From NCBI RefSeq assembly GCF_900115865.1, contig NZ_FOXY01000001.1, positions 248,001-312,000 of the forward strand: a stretch of DNA of 64,000 nucleotides. The letters are read 5' to 3'. A program made the position numbers and the translations under genes. The stretch comes from Donghicola eburneus (GTDB taxonomy: Bacteria > Pseudomonadota > Alphaproteobacteria > Rhodobacterales > Rhodobacteraceae). Positions 7,272 through 16,890 of this stretch are shown here, piece by piece. Position 1 is the first letter of the stretch, and the number at the start of each line of letters is the position of its first letter. Below the pieces are notes generated by a model. The model saw only the letters and a program-made list of their open reading frames with translations, searched no databases and was not told where the DNA came from.

Positions 7272-9263
7272 TCAAAAGACGAAGTCCGAGGCCGTCAGGT
7301 CTGACAGATCCACGTCGTTCAGCCGGATTTCCAGACCATCCGCCACGATCACTGTGTCGGATCCCTTTTGCGAGGCGCTCAAATCGCTGGATTTCAGCCC
7401 ATTGAACTGCAGCCGGTCAAAGCCTGCCTCGTAATCCGTGATCACGTCTTTGCCGTTCCCTTCGGCAAAGACAAACACATCCGGACCTGTGCCGCCCGTC
7501 AGCGTGTCGTTGCCCGTGCCGCCAACCAACGTGTCCATGTAGGCGCCGCCATGCAGGGTGTCATTGCCGCTGTCCCCGCGCAGGAAATCTGCGCCATTTT
7601 CGCCCTTTAGCACATCATTCCCCGCGCCGCCGGCCATGCGGTCCACGCCTGTGCCACCATAGAGCCGATCGTTGCCTTCATCTGCCACGAGCCGGTCGCT
7701 CCCGTCGGCTCCGTACAGGCTATCATGACCGTCTCCGCCTTTGATCCAGTCGTTCCCATCTTCGCCGTATAGCCGGTCGTTGCCGCCATAGCCCACTACG
7801 TTGTCGTGTCCGCGTCCGCCACGCATCTGGTCCGATCCATCTCCGCCGAGCAGGCTGTCATTCCCCGTGTCGCCGAACATGGTGTCGTTCCCGCCAGCAC
7901 CAACGAGCTTGTCATTGCCAGAGCCACCGCGCAGCAGATCCCCATCATCTCCTCCGTCCAGACGGTCGTGCCCGTTTTGGCCAAAGAGACGGTCCTTGCC
8001 GCTTCCGCCGTCCAGAGCATCATCACCGTGAAAGCCAATGAGCGTGTCATCGCCAGATCCGCCCCAGAGCCAGTCATTCTGCTCTCCGCCGTCCAGCTTG
8101 TCGTGTCCGTAGCCCCCATGCATCCGGTCCGAGCCTTTGTCCCCGTACAAAGTGTCGTTGCCCGTCCCGCCCGACAACAAATCATTGCCGCCATGCCCCT
8201 TCAGGGCGTCGTTGCCTTCGCGGCCCAAGATAAAGTCTCTGACGTTGGTTCCGGTTAAAGTCCGGCTCCCGCTATCATTCGCGCTGGGGTCATCAGCGTC
8301 CGATCCTGTTGCCTCGACATTGTCGCCATCCGCGTCTGCGCCGTTCCCCATGATCGCCTTGGACCACGTGAAATACTGCGCCAGCGGGTCAGTTGCGATG
8401 GCATAGGCGTTTTCGTAGTAGAGCTTGCTTTCGTGCTGCAGTCCGACAGCATAGTTTGTTGACTGCCAATTCACACCGCTGGGCAGGCGATCCAGATTGG
8501 GCAGCTTGAAAACAAACTCAACGCCATCGGGATGGTCGTTGTTCAATAGGACGGTGGTCGGCAGCCACCACTTCGCCAGTTCAGGTTGGACCACCAGATC
8601 GCCGTCATGCGAGACGAGTGTATAACCACTTAGATCCACATCCTTGATCATATCTGGGTGCAGGCCTGCTGACCCGATCGCCACCGCCTCAAGGTCTACC
8701 TTAGAGGAAACACGATCCCGATCCGACATCATGAAGGCATCGACCATGGACCCACCCAAACTGTGGCCCGTCACCACCAGACGGTCGATGCCGTTACCGC
8801 TTTGATTTACATAAGTCACCACGGCATCAATCAGCGCGTCGAAGCCTGCGTAATATGCTTGCAGGCCACTTTTGGTAAAGGCTTGGCCCTGCACAGCGTT
8901 CGCGATGTCATCAGTGCCGCGAAAGCTGAGCACGACGGTCTTGGACCCATCAGGCATCACCGTCTCCGCGACCAAGGCCTGCGCATCCGCGTCGCCTTGG
9001 TCCGCGCCACCGCTGTAGAGCCCGCCGGTCTTGTAGCTTGCCGCGTTGCCCGAGAGCGGCAGTTCCAAAACGTCCCAACCCAGCGTGCTTAGGTAGCTGT
9101 CGTATCTATCGTCCATGCCGTTGTCGCCAGACCCACGGTAGGACGCAGGAAGGCGGTCTTCGCCATAGACAAAATGAGAGAAAAGGCTCGCCTGAGCCAA
9201 GACAGTCGGACTGACCATTCCAGATAACCTGTTAACCAATGAAACAAACAAAAACTGGCGCAT
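7272..9263 (-). CDS. Secreted RTX lipase (class 3 type alpha/beta hydrolase)
   Basis: 663 residues. The N-terminal half (about 20 to 320) is an alpha/beta hydrolase: oxyanion-strand motif LSFRGTDD near residue 117, nucleophile elbow GHSLGGS with Ser about 168, and SHDGDLV downstream as a likely source of the catalytic Asp. The C-terminal half is a long RTX array of about 20 nonapeptides (GGxGNDxLxG), ending with the DVFVFAEGNGKDVITDYEAG cap. It should be exported by a type I system and hydrolyse lipids or esters outside the cell. The start is uncertain: an ATG at 9218 (MVSPTVLAQ) is possible and matches the start of the hydrolase domain better. Neither start has a strong ribosome site. Confidence 0.88.
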   Translation of the reverse strand: MRQFLFVSLVNRLSGMVSPTVLAQASLFSHFVYGEDRLPASYRGSGDNGMDDRYDSYLSTLGWDVLELPLSGNAASYKTGGLYSGGADQGDADAQALVAETVMPDGSKTVVLSFRGTDDIANAVQGQAFTKSGLQAYYAGFDALIDAVVTYVNQSGNGIDRLVVTGHSLGGSMVDAFMMSDRDRVSSKVDLEAVAIGSAGLHPDMIKDVDLSGYTLVSHDGDLVVQPELAKWWLPTTVLLNNDHPDGVEFVFKLPNLDRLPSGVNWQSTNYAVGLQHESKLYYENAYAIATDPLAQYFTWSKAIMGNGADADGDNVEATGSDADDPSANDSGSRTLTGTNVRDFILGREGNDALKGHGGNDLLSGGTGNDTLYGDKGSDRMHGGYGHDKLDGGEQNDWLWGGSGDDTLIGFHGDDALDGGSGKDRLFGQNGHDRLDGGDDGDLLRGGSGNDKLVGAGGNDTMFGDTGNDSLLGGDGSDQMRGGRGHDNVVGYGGNDRLYGEDGNDWIKGGDGHDSLYGADGSDRLVADEGNDRLYGGTGVDRMAGGAGNDVLKGENGADFLRGDSGNDTLHGGAYMDTLVGGTGNDTLTGGTGPDVFVFAEGNGKDVITDYEAGFDRLQFNGLKSSDLSASQKGSDTVIVADGLEIRLNDVDLSDLTASDFVF

Positions 9264-10202
9264 CGAAGCGATACGCCGCGATATGGTTCATGGATTTTCC
9301 GTGCCGTGGAAGGGGGAAATTGGAGGAGTTTGCGTTGAAACCAGAAGAATGAGGCAAGAAAATCATCGTATCCACCGAATGACAGGCTGGCGCCGCTCGG
9401 CGGCGTGTCGCTGCCGTAGGCGCAGGGTTAAGCGTCTATTACCAGTCGAATGGTGATCAATAGCTGGATCATCTGAGTATTGTGTCGGCTTTTGCTCGAG
9501 GAAGCTTTGTCCGCGCTTTGGTTCAAAGATGCCGTGGCACCATTGGATGGAAGTGGGACGCTGAGATCTCGCGGGGCGGACTATCTAAATCGTATACCAC
9601 CTTTTCCGAAGAAAAACTGCTCCAAAGATATAACACTTTGGATCTGCATTCCGTTGATTAGAACGTATCCTTTTTTGCATTACGCAGAGGGTGGGGGAGA
9701 GAAAATGACACATCAGGCCATCTTGGGACCCTCCGCGAAGGCGGACTACCCTCAGCACGGGGCAGAGGGGAATACCTCGCTATGGGCTGATATGCAGATA
9801 CCGGGCGGCATAATCGGGCCGCGTCCGAACTCTGATTGCCGCACCCTGATTGCGCATCCCGTCCCGACCAATGCTCGCAACGAACGCCGGAAATTCCCGC
9901 ATATGGGTGTTGCAGGGTCGCTCGTGTTTGGCGGATGCCACCTGCCAGTGTAGGACATGAGCGGAACGGGGATGAAGTTAGCCCAGGGCTGCGCGCGGTC
10001 CGATATTTGCTTTCGCCCGTTTCAAGCTGAGCTCTTCTTTGTCGCCGAAGGGCGTTTGTTCAAGCAGCGACTTGTCATCGAATTTGTCGATAGAGACACG
10101 CCATCACCGAGCCATTTGCACACATGCGTTGTGCTCGACAGTGCCGAGCCTGTACGTGCTGTCATCTGACGCAGCCCCGAGGGGCCGCGCCAAAACACAG
10201 GC
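9264..10202. other. 939-bp region without a convincing gene
   Basis: The stretch lies between the lipase start and the cupin stop. An open frame at 9480-9953 (+) has an internal ATG at 9705 that follows GGGGGAGA and would give an 82-residue product. Its composition is unlike that of its neighbours and I recognise nothing in it. Another frame at 9957-10169 is also unrecognised. AT-rich patches near 9590-9680 differ from the surroundings. The region may hold decayed gene remnants or an unannotated regulatory region; I cannot decide. Confidence 0.4.
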
Positions 10203-10664
10203 TTAGTTAGCCGCGTATTCTTCGTCGGTGACTAGATCACCCCAAACCACTGCGGTGCCGTCCTCCGCTGCTTGGATCGCGTAGTGTGTGACAGCCGTGC
10301 TGTCGGTCGCGCCGTGCCAATGGTTCACATCCGCTGGGGCAAAGACGACGTCGCCAGTGCGCATGATCTGTTTGGGCTGGCCTTCTTCCTGATACCAACC
10401 GGTGCCCGAGGTCACGACAAGGTACTGCCCGATGGGGTGCGTGTGCCATGCCGAACGCGCGCCGGGCATGAAGGTCACTTCGCCCGCGCTCACGTCATTC
10501 ATGTTGCCGGGGAAAACAGGCGCGACGAAAACAGTGCCGGTAAAGGTCTCTTCGCCGCCGATTTGGCCGCCACGCTCCAGTTGGGTGGTCTGTGTCATCT
10601 CTTGGGCGGTGGCACCGGTGGTGGCAATCGCAAGGGCGAGCGCGGTCAGGGAAATCGTCTTCAT
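10203..10664 (-). CDS. Periplasmic cupin-domain protein
   Basis: 153 residues with a clear Sec signal peptide (MKTISLTALALAIATTGATA, cut before QEM). The mature part is one small cupin barrel. The metal-binding motif is AWHTHPIGQYLVV (two His, then Gln in place of a His), followed by GDVVFAPADVNHWHGA with the second-motif His. Such proteins often accompany carboxymuconolactone decarboxylases and bind a metal; the substrate is unknown. The start follows AGGAGACGACCAA. It is a single gene, divergent from the broken hydrolase gene. Confidence 0.82.
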   Translation of the reverse strand: MKTISLTALALAIATTGATAQEMTQTTQLERGGQIGGEETFTGTVFVAPVFPGNMNDVSAGEVTFMPGARSAWHTHPIGQYLVVTSGTGWYQEEGQPKQIMRTGDVVFAPADVNHWHGATDSTAVTHYAIQAAEDGTAVVWGDLVTDEEYAAN

Positions 10665-10981
10665 TTGGTCGTCTCCTATGGTCTAGAGGCGGCCTCTTTG
10701 GCCTGTGGCACGGAGGATCCGTTGCCTTCCACATTGAGCTAGGCGGCGGGCCCACAGTCTTCATGGCGTGAATACGGGATGCAGTAATGAGCGTCCTTCA
10801 TGAAACCCGGGCAGGTTCCCGCCACACCTATGAAAACTGCTCATGCCGCGCATGGAATAACGGGCGGTAATCCTCTGGCCGCATCGGAATAAGTCGTTTG
10901 GCATCAGGCCGTTCTGACCCCTGGCTCAGACAATTCGGACCATAACGCGCCGTGTTTGAAACAATTCTAGAGGACACTCCA
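10665..10981. other. Intergenic region between divergent cupin and hydrolase genes
   Basis: About 317 bases that must carry promoters for both neighbours. I see no gene, no clear inverted repeat and no recognisable operator. Confidence 0.45.
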
Positions 10982-11934
10982 ATGCCTAAAGACAACTACA
11001 TTTTTGATCTGTCAGAGAACGTCACCCGCGCCCCTGCTTCCTTCGAAACACGCTTTGGCGTGACGCTGTCAGCGGACATCTACACCCCTGCAGATTTCGA
11101 CCAAACTGCACGCTATCCCGCCTTGATCGTCGGCGCGCCGTATGGCGGTGTCAAAGAACAGGGGCCCGGTGTTTATGCCAACCAACTGGCGCAGATGGGC
11201 TACGTGTCTTGACCTTTGACCCTGCGTGGAACGGCGCGTCCGAAGGCGGGACGAAGCACCTTTCCTCGCCCGACCAGATGGTCGAGGATTTCTTGGCTTG
11301 CGTCGATTATATCGGGACGCGCCCCTATGTGGACCGCGACAAGATTGGCGTGATCGGTATCTGCGGGTCGGGTGGCTTTGCCCTGTCCGCGGCCAAAGTC
11401 GATCCGAGGATCAAGGCCGTGGCGACCGCTTCGATGTACGACATCAGCCGGATGCAAAAGAATGGCTTCGGGGATAGCATGTCAGACGATGATCGCCTTG
11501 CCACGCTCAAAACCATCGCAGAACAGCGCTGGGCCGATTACGAGAGCGGTGATCCCGTTCTGACCGGACGCGGTGCGCCCCTGACATGGGACGCCGAAGA
11601 GAACCCTGTCGGCGCAGAGTTCGGTGAATTTTACTCGCGTCCTCGCGGCTACCACCACCGGGCGATTGCGCAGTTTACCATGAGCTCGACCCAGTCATGG
11701 ATGAACTTCGCGCTGCTGGACGATCTAGAGTGGCTGGCTGGCCGGCCGATCCTGCTGATCATGGGGGACGGCGCCCATTCGCGTTACTTCTCCGAAGACG
11801 TCTACGAGGCCGCGCCCCAGCCCAAAGAGCTGTTCATCGTCGAGGATGCGAACCACGTGGACCTTTATGACAAGTTGGACAAGATCCCGTTCGAGAAGCT
11901 GAACGCCTTCTTCACCAAGGCCTTTGCGGGGTAA
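10982..11934 (+). pseudogene. Alpha/beta hydrolase (dienelactone hydrolase-like) with a frameshift
   Basis: Two frames together make one protein of about 317 residues. The first (MPKDNYIFDLSENV, from ATG 10982 after GAGGACACTCC) ends early at QMGYVS-stop. The second resumes at once with LTFDPAWNGASEGG, the expected continuation of the fold. Loss of one base near 11205 (GTG-TC-TTG where GTG-NTC-TTG is expected) explains the break. The nucleophile elbow GICGSGG, with Cys in the nucleophile position as in dienelactone hydrolase-like YcjY relatives, and a terminal HVDLYD with the catalytic His are both present. It may be a recent pseudogene or a sequencing error, since the rest is undamaged. Confidence 0.78.
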
Positions 11935-11971
11935 TTGCCCGCGGTTTTGTTCGCAGCAGCCTAACGGCATC

Positions 11972-12005
11972 AGGGTACCCGTTACGGCGGGTGCCCTATA
12001 TTTTT
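11972..12005 (+). terminator. Rho-independent terminator after the hydrolase gene
   Basis: The 10-bp stem AGGGTACCCG/CGGGTGCCCT (one G-T pair) with a 6-nt loop is followed by ATATTTTT, 38 bp after the stop codon. Confidence 0.75.
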
Positions 12006-12158
12006 GCAGGGTGCCAGCGGATAATTGCTGGTTTTCCGGACGCGATCTTTGGCCCGCACGACATTGATTGCCATTCGCGTTGCCCCACGTCACACATTTA
12101 GAAAACGGGGCGCGCGTTCGTCCCATTTATGCTCTGCCACAGGCCCGAGGAGCTGCCC

Positions 12159-13289
12159 ATGCACTTGAATAGACGCCAATTTGCCCTGTCCGTTGCGGCG
12201 CTGCCCTTGGCGGCCTGCGCACCGAGCTCTCCGCAGGCGCCCGTGCGCCGCGCAGGTGTGCCCGACGGGATGCGCCCCGTGGCGAATGCAGGTTACACCA
12301 ATTGGGTGGCCGGTTTCCGCGCAAGGGCCACGTCGCAGGGCTTCTCGAACGCTCTCTTGGATCGGGCATTTCGCGGCACGGGCTTCTTGCCGGGGGTGGT
12401 CGAACGGGATCGCAACCAGACAGAGTTCAAACGCTCGCTCGAGGATTATCTGTCAATCGCCGTGTCCGACGAACGGGTCGCAAAGGGCAGGGCAGCCTAT
12501 GCCCGACATCGGTCGACCTTGACCGCGCTGGAGCGTGAGTACGGCGTGGACGCCCACATCATCGCGGCGATTTGGGGACTCGAGAGCTTTTACGGGGAAC
12601 GGCGCGGCGATATTCCGGTGATCTCGTCTACCTCTACGCTGGCCTATGACGGGCGGCGCGGGACATTCTTTGAAAAGCAACTCATCGCTGCGCTCAAGAT
12701 CCTAGACCGTGGCCAAGTGGCGCCACAGAACTTCACCGGCAGTTGGGCGGGCGCGATGGGGCACACGCAGTTTATTCCAACGTCGTATCTGGCCTTTGCG
12801 GTGGATTTTACAGGCGATGGCCGCGCGGATATCTGGTCCGAAGACCCCACCGATGCACTTGCATCGACCGCCGCCTATCTGGCCCGCAACGGATGGCAAC
12901 GCGGCCTGCGGTGGGGCTCAGAGGCGGGGCCTGATGCATCCGGAACGATCCAGCCTCAGCCGGGTGGACCGCGCTTTACCACCACCGCCAATTTCCGCGC
13001 GATCAAGCGCTACAACAACTCTGATGCCTACGCGATCGGGGTGGGGCATCTGGCCGACCGAATTGCTGGCGGCGGCCCGCTGCGTGCGGATTTCCCGCCG
13101 GACTCCTATGGCTTTACCAAGGACGACCGGATCGCCCTGCAGCGCGGGCTGACCGCGCGCGGCTTTGATGCGGGGGGCGCGGATGGTGTGTTCGGGGACA
13201 AAACCCGTAGTGCCATCAGTGCCTATCAACGCAGTCAGGGCCTGCCTGTGACCGGAGAGCCCTCTCTCGATCTGCTGCGCCGTCTCTGA
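12159..13289 (+). CDS. Lytic murein transglycosylase, MltB type, lipoprotein
   Basis: 376 residues. The N terminus MHLNRRQFALSVAALPLAAC has a twin-arginine-like start and a lipobox (LAAC, Cys 20), so it is probably an outer-membrane or periplasmic lipoprotein. The central domain is the MltB/SLT_2 type: IWGLESFYGERRGDIPV holds the catalytic Glu, and GAMGHTQFIPTSYL and DFTGDGRADIW are family hallmarks. The last 60 residues are a peptidoglycan-binding domain (LQRGLTARGFDAGGADGVFG). It cleaves the MurNAc-GlcNAc bond to form 1,6-anhydro ends. ATG 12159 follows GAGGAGCTGCCC; an upstream in-frame start lacks support. Confidence 0.9.
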   Translation: MHLNRRQFALSVAALPLAACAPSSPQAPVRRAGVPDGMRPVANAGYTNWVAGFRARATSQGFSNALLDRAFRGTGFLPGVVERDRNQTEFKRSLEDYLSIAVSDERVAKGRAAYARHRSTLTALEREYGVDAHIIAAIWGLESFYGERRGDIPVISSTSTLAYDGRRGTFFEKQLIAALKILDRGQVAPQNFTGSWAGAMGHTQFIPTSYLAFAVDFTGDGRADIWSEDPTDALASTAAYLARNGWQRGLRWGSEAGPDASGTIQPQPGGPRFTTTANFRAIKRYNNSDAYAIGVGHLADRIAGGGPLRADFPPDSYGFTKDDRIALQRGLTARGFDAGGADGVFGDKTRSAISAYQRSQGLPVTGEPSLDLLRRL

Positions 13290-13394
13290 GCATTGCGCTC
13301 TGAGGAACAGGGCCTGCGCGGTTCGGCAACTTATGTCGCGGTGGCCGCGTGATTAGCTCTGCCTCTAGCGAACAGTAGTTTTCAGAGGTGCGTT

Positions 13395-14411
13395 ATGAAG
13401 AAGATCGGTTTTCTGTCCTTTGGTCATTGGAACCCCGAAGCGGGTTCGCCCCTGAGAACTGCGGGCGACACCCTGCTGCAGTCCATCGATCTGGCTGTCG
13501 CGGCCGAGGAATTGGGCGTCGACGGCGCCTACTACCGCGTGCACCACTTTGCACGGCAGCTCGCGTCGCCGTTTCCGTTGCTCGCGGCGGTCGGGGCCAA
13601 GACATCCAAGATCGAGATCGGGACTGGCGTGATCGATATGCGCTACGAAAACCCGCTTTATATGATCGAAGATGCAGGCGCGGCGGATTTGATTTCAGGC
13701 GGGCGTCTGCAGCTGGGGATCAGTCGTGGATCACCTGAACAGGTCAACGATGGCTGGCGCTATTTCGGGTATCAGCCGGTCGAGGGTGAGGACCCCTCGG
13801 ACATGGCGCGCCGGCATGCCGAAATTTTCCTGAAGCATCTGGACGGAGAGGGCTTTGCCCAACCAAACCCGCAGCCGATGTTCCCCAACCCGCCGGGCCT
13901 TTTGCGACTGGAGCCCCATTCCGAAGGTTTGCGCCGCCGGATTTGGTGGGGCTCGGGATCGAACGGCACTGCAATTTGGGTCGCGCAGATGGGTATGAAT
14001 TTGCAGAGCTCGACGCTCAAGGTCGATGAGAGCGGCGAGCCGTTTCACATCCAGCAGGGCAAACAAATTCGCGCGTATCGTGAGGCATGGAAAGAGGCGG
14101 GTCATGACTTCGAACCGCGCGTGTCGGTCAGCCGGTCAATCTTTGCTCTGACCAATGACATGGATCGCGCCTATTTCGGCCGTAGCAAAAGCGATGATCA
14201 AATCGGGTATATAGACAATTTCCGCGGTATCTTCGGCCGTGGCTATGCGGACGAACCGGATCGTTTGGTCGAGCAACTGAAAGGGGACGAGGCGATTGCC
14301 GAAGCGGATACTCTGCTTCTGACCGTGCCCAACATGCTCGGGGTCGAGTATAACACCCACGTGCTGGAAAACATCATGACCCACGTGGCGCCCGCGATGG
14401 GCTGGCGCTAG
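13395..14411 (+). CDS. LLM-class flavin-dependent oxidoreductase
   Basis: 338 residues of the bacterial luciferase-like monooxygenase fold. Visible are the N-terminal strand KKIGFLSFGHW, the GVDGAYYRVHHFA segment with the conserved His pair region, IEIGTGVIDMRYENPL, and SGGRLQLGISRGSPEQ, the usual flavin-phosphate side. It probably uses FMNH2 or F420-like reduced flavin with oxygen; the substrate is not evident. The ATG follows AGAGGTGCGTT. A strong terminator follows it, so it is monocistronic. Confidence 0.85.
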   Translation: MKKIGFLSFGHWNPEAGSPLRTAGDTLLQSIDLAVAAEELGVDGAYYRVHHFARQLASPFPLLAAVGAKTSKIEIGTGVIDMRYENPLYMIEDAGAADLISGGRLQLGISRGSPEQVNDGWRYFGYQPVEGEDPSDMARRHAEIFLKHLDGEGFAQPNPQPMFPNPPGLLRLEPHSEGLRRRIWWGSGSNGTAIWVAQMGMNLQSSTLKVDESGEPFHIQQGKQIRAYREAWKEAGHDFEPRVSVSRSIFALTNDMDRAYFGRSKSDDQIGYIDNFRGIFGRGYADEPDRLVEQLKGDEAIAEADTLLLTVPNMLGVEYNTHVLENIMTHVAPAMGWR

Positions 14412-14419
14412 GGACACTG

Positions 14420-14453
14420 CGCACCGCTCGGGGGCCTCGGGCGGTGCGTTTTC
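14420..14453 (+). terminator. Rho-independent terminator after the LLM oxidoreductase
   Basis: The 8-bp stem CGCACCGC/GCGGTGCG with a 13-nt loop is followed by TTTTCC, starting 8 bp after the stop codon. Confidence 0.75.
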
Positions 14454-14463
14454 CTATGGTGCG

Positions 14464-15426
14464 TTAGACTGCACGTAAATTCCGGTCCAACAGTCCCGCA
14501 AGCCCGTGGATCCCCTTCATCATCGGGACGGGCTGATCGACCAATTCGGCCAATTCGACCAAGGCCCCGAGGATCGGGCCCAATTCAAACGGGCGGCCTG
14601 CCTCAACATCTTGCAGCATCGAGGTGCGTATCGGACCCAGTTTGCGCGTGGTTGCCATGCGGCCTTCGATATCGTCAAAGCCCTCCAGACCGATCCGAAC
14701 GCCTAGGTCCGCCATCTCTTGCATCATCGTCCTGATCACACTGTTCGCACCGGGGTCATCGTGCAGCTGAGCGGCATCCGCGCGGGCCAGCGCGGACAGA
14801 GGGTTCATGTTGGAATTGCCCCACAGCTTCATCCAAACCTCACGGTGGATTGCGTCGGTCGTCTCAATCGGGATGCCACCCCGCTGAAGACATGCGGCGA
14901 TATCGGAAAGGCCGTCGGGCTGACCGCCTAGGATGACCTTGTTCGCTTTGACCAACTGGATATGGCCGGGCGCGGCGACGCGGCTTGCGGCGTGCACCAC
15001 ATTTGCGACCACGCGCTCGACCGGCATCAGCTTGGCTAGCGTCCCGCCTGGATCGACGGAGGCCAGAGTTTTGCCCTCTGCCGGCCCGCCGAAGCCCGAA
15101 AGGAACCAGAAGGGCAGGCCGTTCACGGCGGGCATGACAAGAGTTTCGGCTGTCATGATCTGTTCGATCACAGGCGCTAGAGCGGGTAGGTCATGCGCCT
15201 TGACTCCCAAGAGCAGCAGGTCCGCTCCGCGCAACTGATCGGGATCGTTGGTGGCTGTCACAGGGATCGTTTCCGTGGTTCCGTCTGCCTCCAACACAAG
15301 GCCAGTGTTTTGGAGCGCTGCAAGAGAAGCGCCGCGCGCCAGTACGGTGGCTTCTGCGCCGCCTTTGACAAAACCAGCGGTCAACCAGCCTCCGATGGCC
15401 CCTGCGCCGATCACCGATACCTTCAT
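14464..15426 (-). CDS. 2-dehydropantoate 2-reductase family protein (ApbA/PanE-like)
   Basis: 320 residues. The N-terminal Rossmann motif GAGAIGGWLTAGF, the VKAHDLPAL stretch and the C-terminal helical domain with WMKLWGNSNMNPLSAL (catalytic Lys and the paired Asn) are all those of the ketopantoate reductase family. The true family enzyme reduces 2-dehydropantoate with NADPH for pantothenate synthesis. Many paralogs act on other 2-oxo acids, and this gene is not with other pan genes, so I leave the symbol blank. ATG 15426 follows GAGGGAGGGACAGAG; a longer upstream frame has no support. Confidence 0.82.
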   Translation of the reverse strand: MKVSVIGAGAIGGWLTAGFVKGGAEATVLARGASLAALQNTGLVLEADGTTETIPVTATNDPDQLRGADLLLLGVKAHDLPALAPVIEQIMTAETLVMPAVNGLPFWFLSGFGGPAEGKTLASVDPGGTLAKLMPVERVVANVVHAASRVAAPGHIQLVKANKVILGGQPDGLSDIAACLQRGGIPIETTDAIHREVWMKLWGNSNMNPLSALARADAAQLHDDPGANSVIRTMMQEMADLGVRIGLEGFDDIEGRMATTRKLGPIRTSMLQDVEAGRPFELGPILGALVELAELVDQPVPMMKGIHGLAGLLDRNLRAV

Positions 15427-15499
15427 GCTCTGTCCCTCCCTCTGGGTGTGTGTGGGCACTTTGGCACAGAGCAAGGGGCGGCCCAATGGTGCGGAGTGC

Positions 15500-16798
15500 T
15501 CAGAGGAAGAGAAAGTCGCTCTCTGCCAGATCGCTCAGCGCAACACCCTCTAGGGTTACTGAGGTCGCAGCGTAAGAGAGAGTGACCGCATCGACAGCGT
15601 CGGAAAAAGTGATGTCATCTATGCTCTCGGCTCCGGATTTGATGATGATGCGATCCTTGCTACCGCGGAAATCGGTGATCGTGTCCGCCCCGTCATTCGC
15701 CGCAAAGACAAAGCGATCGCGACCGCCGCCGCCAGACAGCATGTCGTCATCTGCGCCGCCAACAATCTTGTCCTTTTGCGCGCCGCCTGACAGGGTGTCA
15801 TCCCCCGCACCGCCGATCAATTTGTCTTTGCCCGCGTCGCCAATCAGGCTGTCATCACCCTTGGCCCCTGCCAATTTGTCGTTGCCCTCTAGACCCAAGA
15901 GGGTGTCATCGCCAAGCCCGCCAATCAGCTTGTCCTTGGCGGTGCTCCCGCTCAGAGTGTCGCTGTAATCGGTGCCAATCAGCTTTTCGATCTGCGTGCC
16001 GTAGTTGATTGAAAAGGTGCCCGCGTCCGTGATCAGGTCGCTGGTGGTGCCGACGCGGGACATGACGCCGGGTGTCAGGCTCGCTTGTGCAGCGCCCATG
16101 GCGCTGGACAGATCAATGGTATCCTTGCCTGCACCATCCCAGATCAGAGGGTCGTTTAAACGAGTTGTCCGGTCTTGGGAAAATGCGCCGAGCGTTCCCA
16201 TGTCATAGGTGTCGTTTCCCGCACGCTGGGTCGGGTCTACGCCATAGAGATACTGCATCGCGGCGGTGTCAAACAGTTGCAGGCCATCTTGCCACGCGCT
16301 GGTCCAAGACCCGTAAAGCGAGGTGCCGACGCGCTCTGACGTGAGCGTCAGGTGGTTCAAACCGACCGCGTGCATCAGTTCGTGGATGTAGATATAGCTG
16401 TTGTTCGCCAGCCCATCGGTGCTGTCATAAACGGCGTCATAGGCCAGTGTAATCACCGGAGAGGACGTGTTGCTCCATGTTCGGCCATAGACGCTACCGG
16501 CGTCGGCGTAATCGCTGACTGCTATGCGAACCGAAGCCTCTGCGGGATCAACAAATACGAACTCCAGCCCGCTGGCGTCCGACACCGCCGCCAAAGAGGC
16601 TAGAACATTGGCCTTCTCTGCATCGGTAAAGGCACGTAGGGACTCGCCATAGGGCGAGGTGCCACTTTCCAAATAGGTGATGCCGATGGTTTCTGCTTGG
16701 CCCAGTTCGGTTGAACCAAGGCGCGCGGTCGGACCAAGGGCAGAGATCCAGTAGGGCAAGTCTAGATTGGTCGGGAGGTTGTATAGGCCGTTGGGCAT
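15500..16798 (-). CDS. Serralysin-like RTX zinc metalloprotease
   Basis: 432 residues with no Sec signal, as in type I secreted proteases. The metzincin zinc site HELMHAVGLNH lies at about 139 to 149 (three His ligands and catalytic Glu). DTAAMQYLYGVDP follows with the serralysin-type Met region. DTYDMGTLGAFSQDRT and DTIDLSSAMG then lead into the peptidase M10 C-terminal domain. Seven or so RTX nonapeptides (GGLGDDTLLG) and a secretion-type cap complete it. It is predicted to be an extracellular endopeptidase. The start at ATG 16798 gives the usual short N terminus; a start 19 codons upstream is less likely. It lies downstream of the GGDEF-EAL gene on the same strand. Confidence 0.88.
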   Translation of the reverse strand: MPNGLYNLPTNLDLPYWISALGPTARLGSTELGQAETIGITYLESGTSPYGESLRAFTDAEKANVLASLAAVSDASGLEFVFVDPAEASVRIAVSDYADAGSVYGRTWSNTSSPVITLAYDAVYDSTDGLANNSYIYIHELMHAVGLNHLTLTSERVGTSLYGSWTSAWQDGLQLFDTAAMQYLYGVDPTQRAGNDTYDMGTLGAFSQDRTTRLNDPLIWDGAGKDTIDLSSAMGAAQASLTPGVMSRVGTTSDLITDAGTFSINYGTQIEKLIGTDYSDTLSGSTAKDKLIGGLGDDTLLGLEGNDKLAGAKGDDSLIGDAGKDKLIGGAGDDTLSGGAQKDKIVGGADDDMLSGGGGRDRFVFAANDGADTITDFRGSKDRIIIKSGAESIDDITFSDAVDAVTLSYAATSVTLEGVALSDLAESDFLFL

Positions 16799-16890
16799 GG
16801 TGTGTCGCGGCTCCGGTCTGCAAATGGCAATCAATATCATAAACGAATGCCGCAAAGTCTCGTGTTCGGAGCTGACCTGTCAATGGACGT

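Noticed and set aside
9480-9953. A 157-codon frame on the plus strand treated as a full gene
   Set aside because: The upstream half has no ribosome site and odd composition; only the internal ATG at 9705 is even plausible, so I describe it within the gap instead.
10952-11934. Two separate small hydrolase genes
   Set aside because: The two frames are halves of one fold joined exactly at the shift; neither alone would be a working domain.
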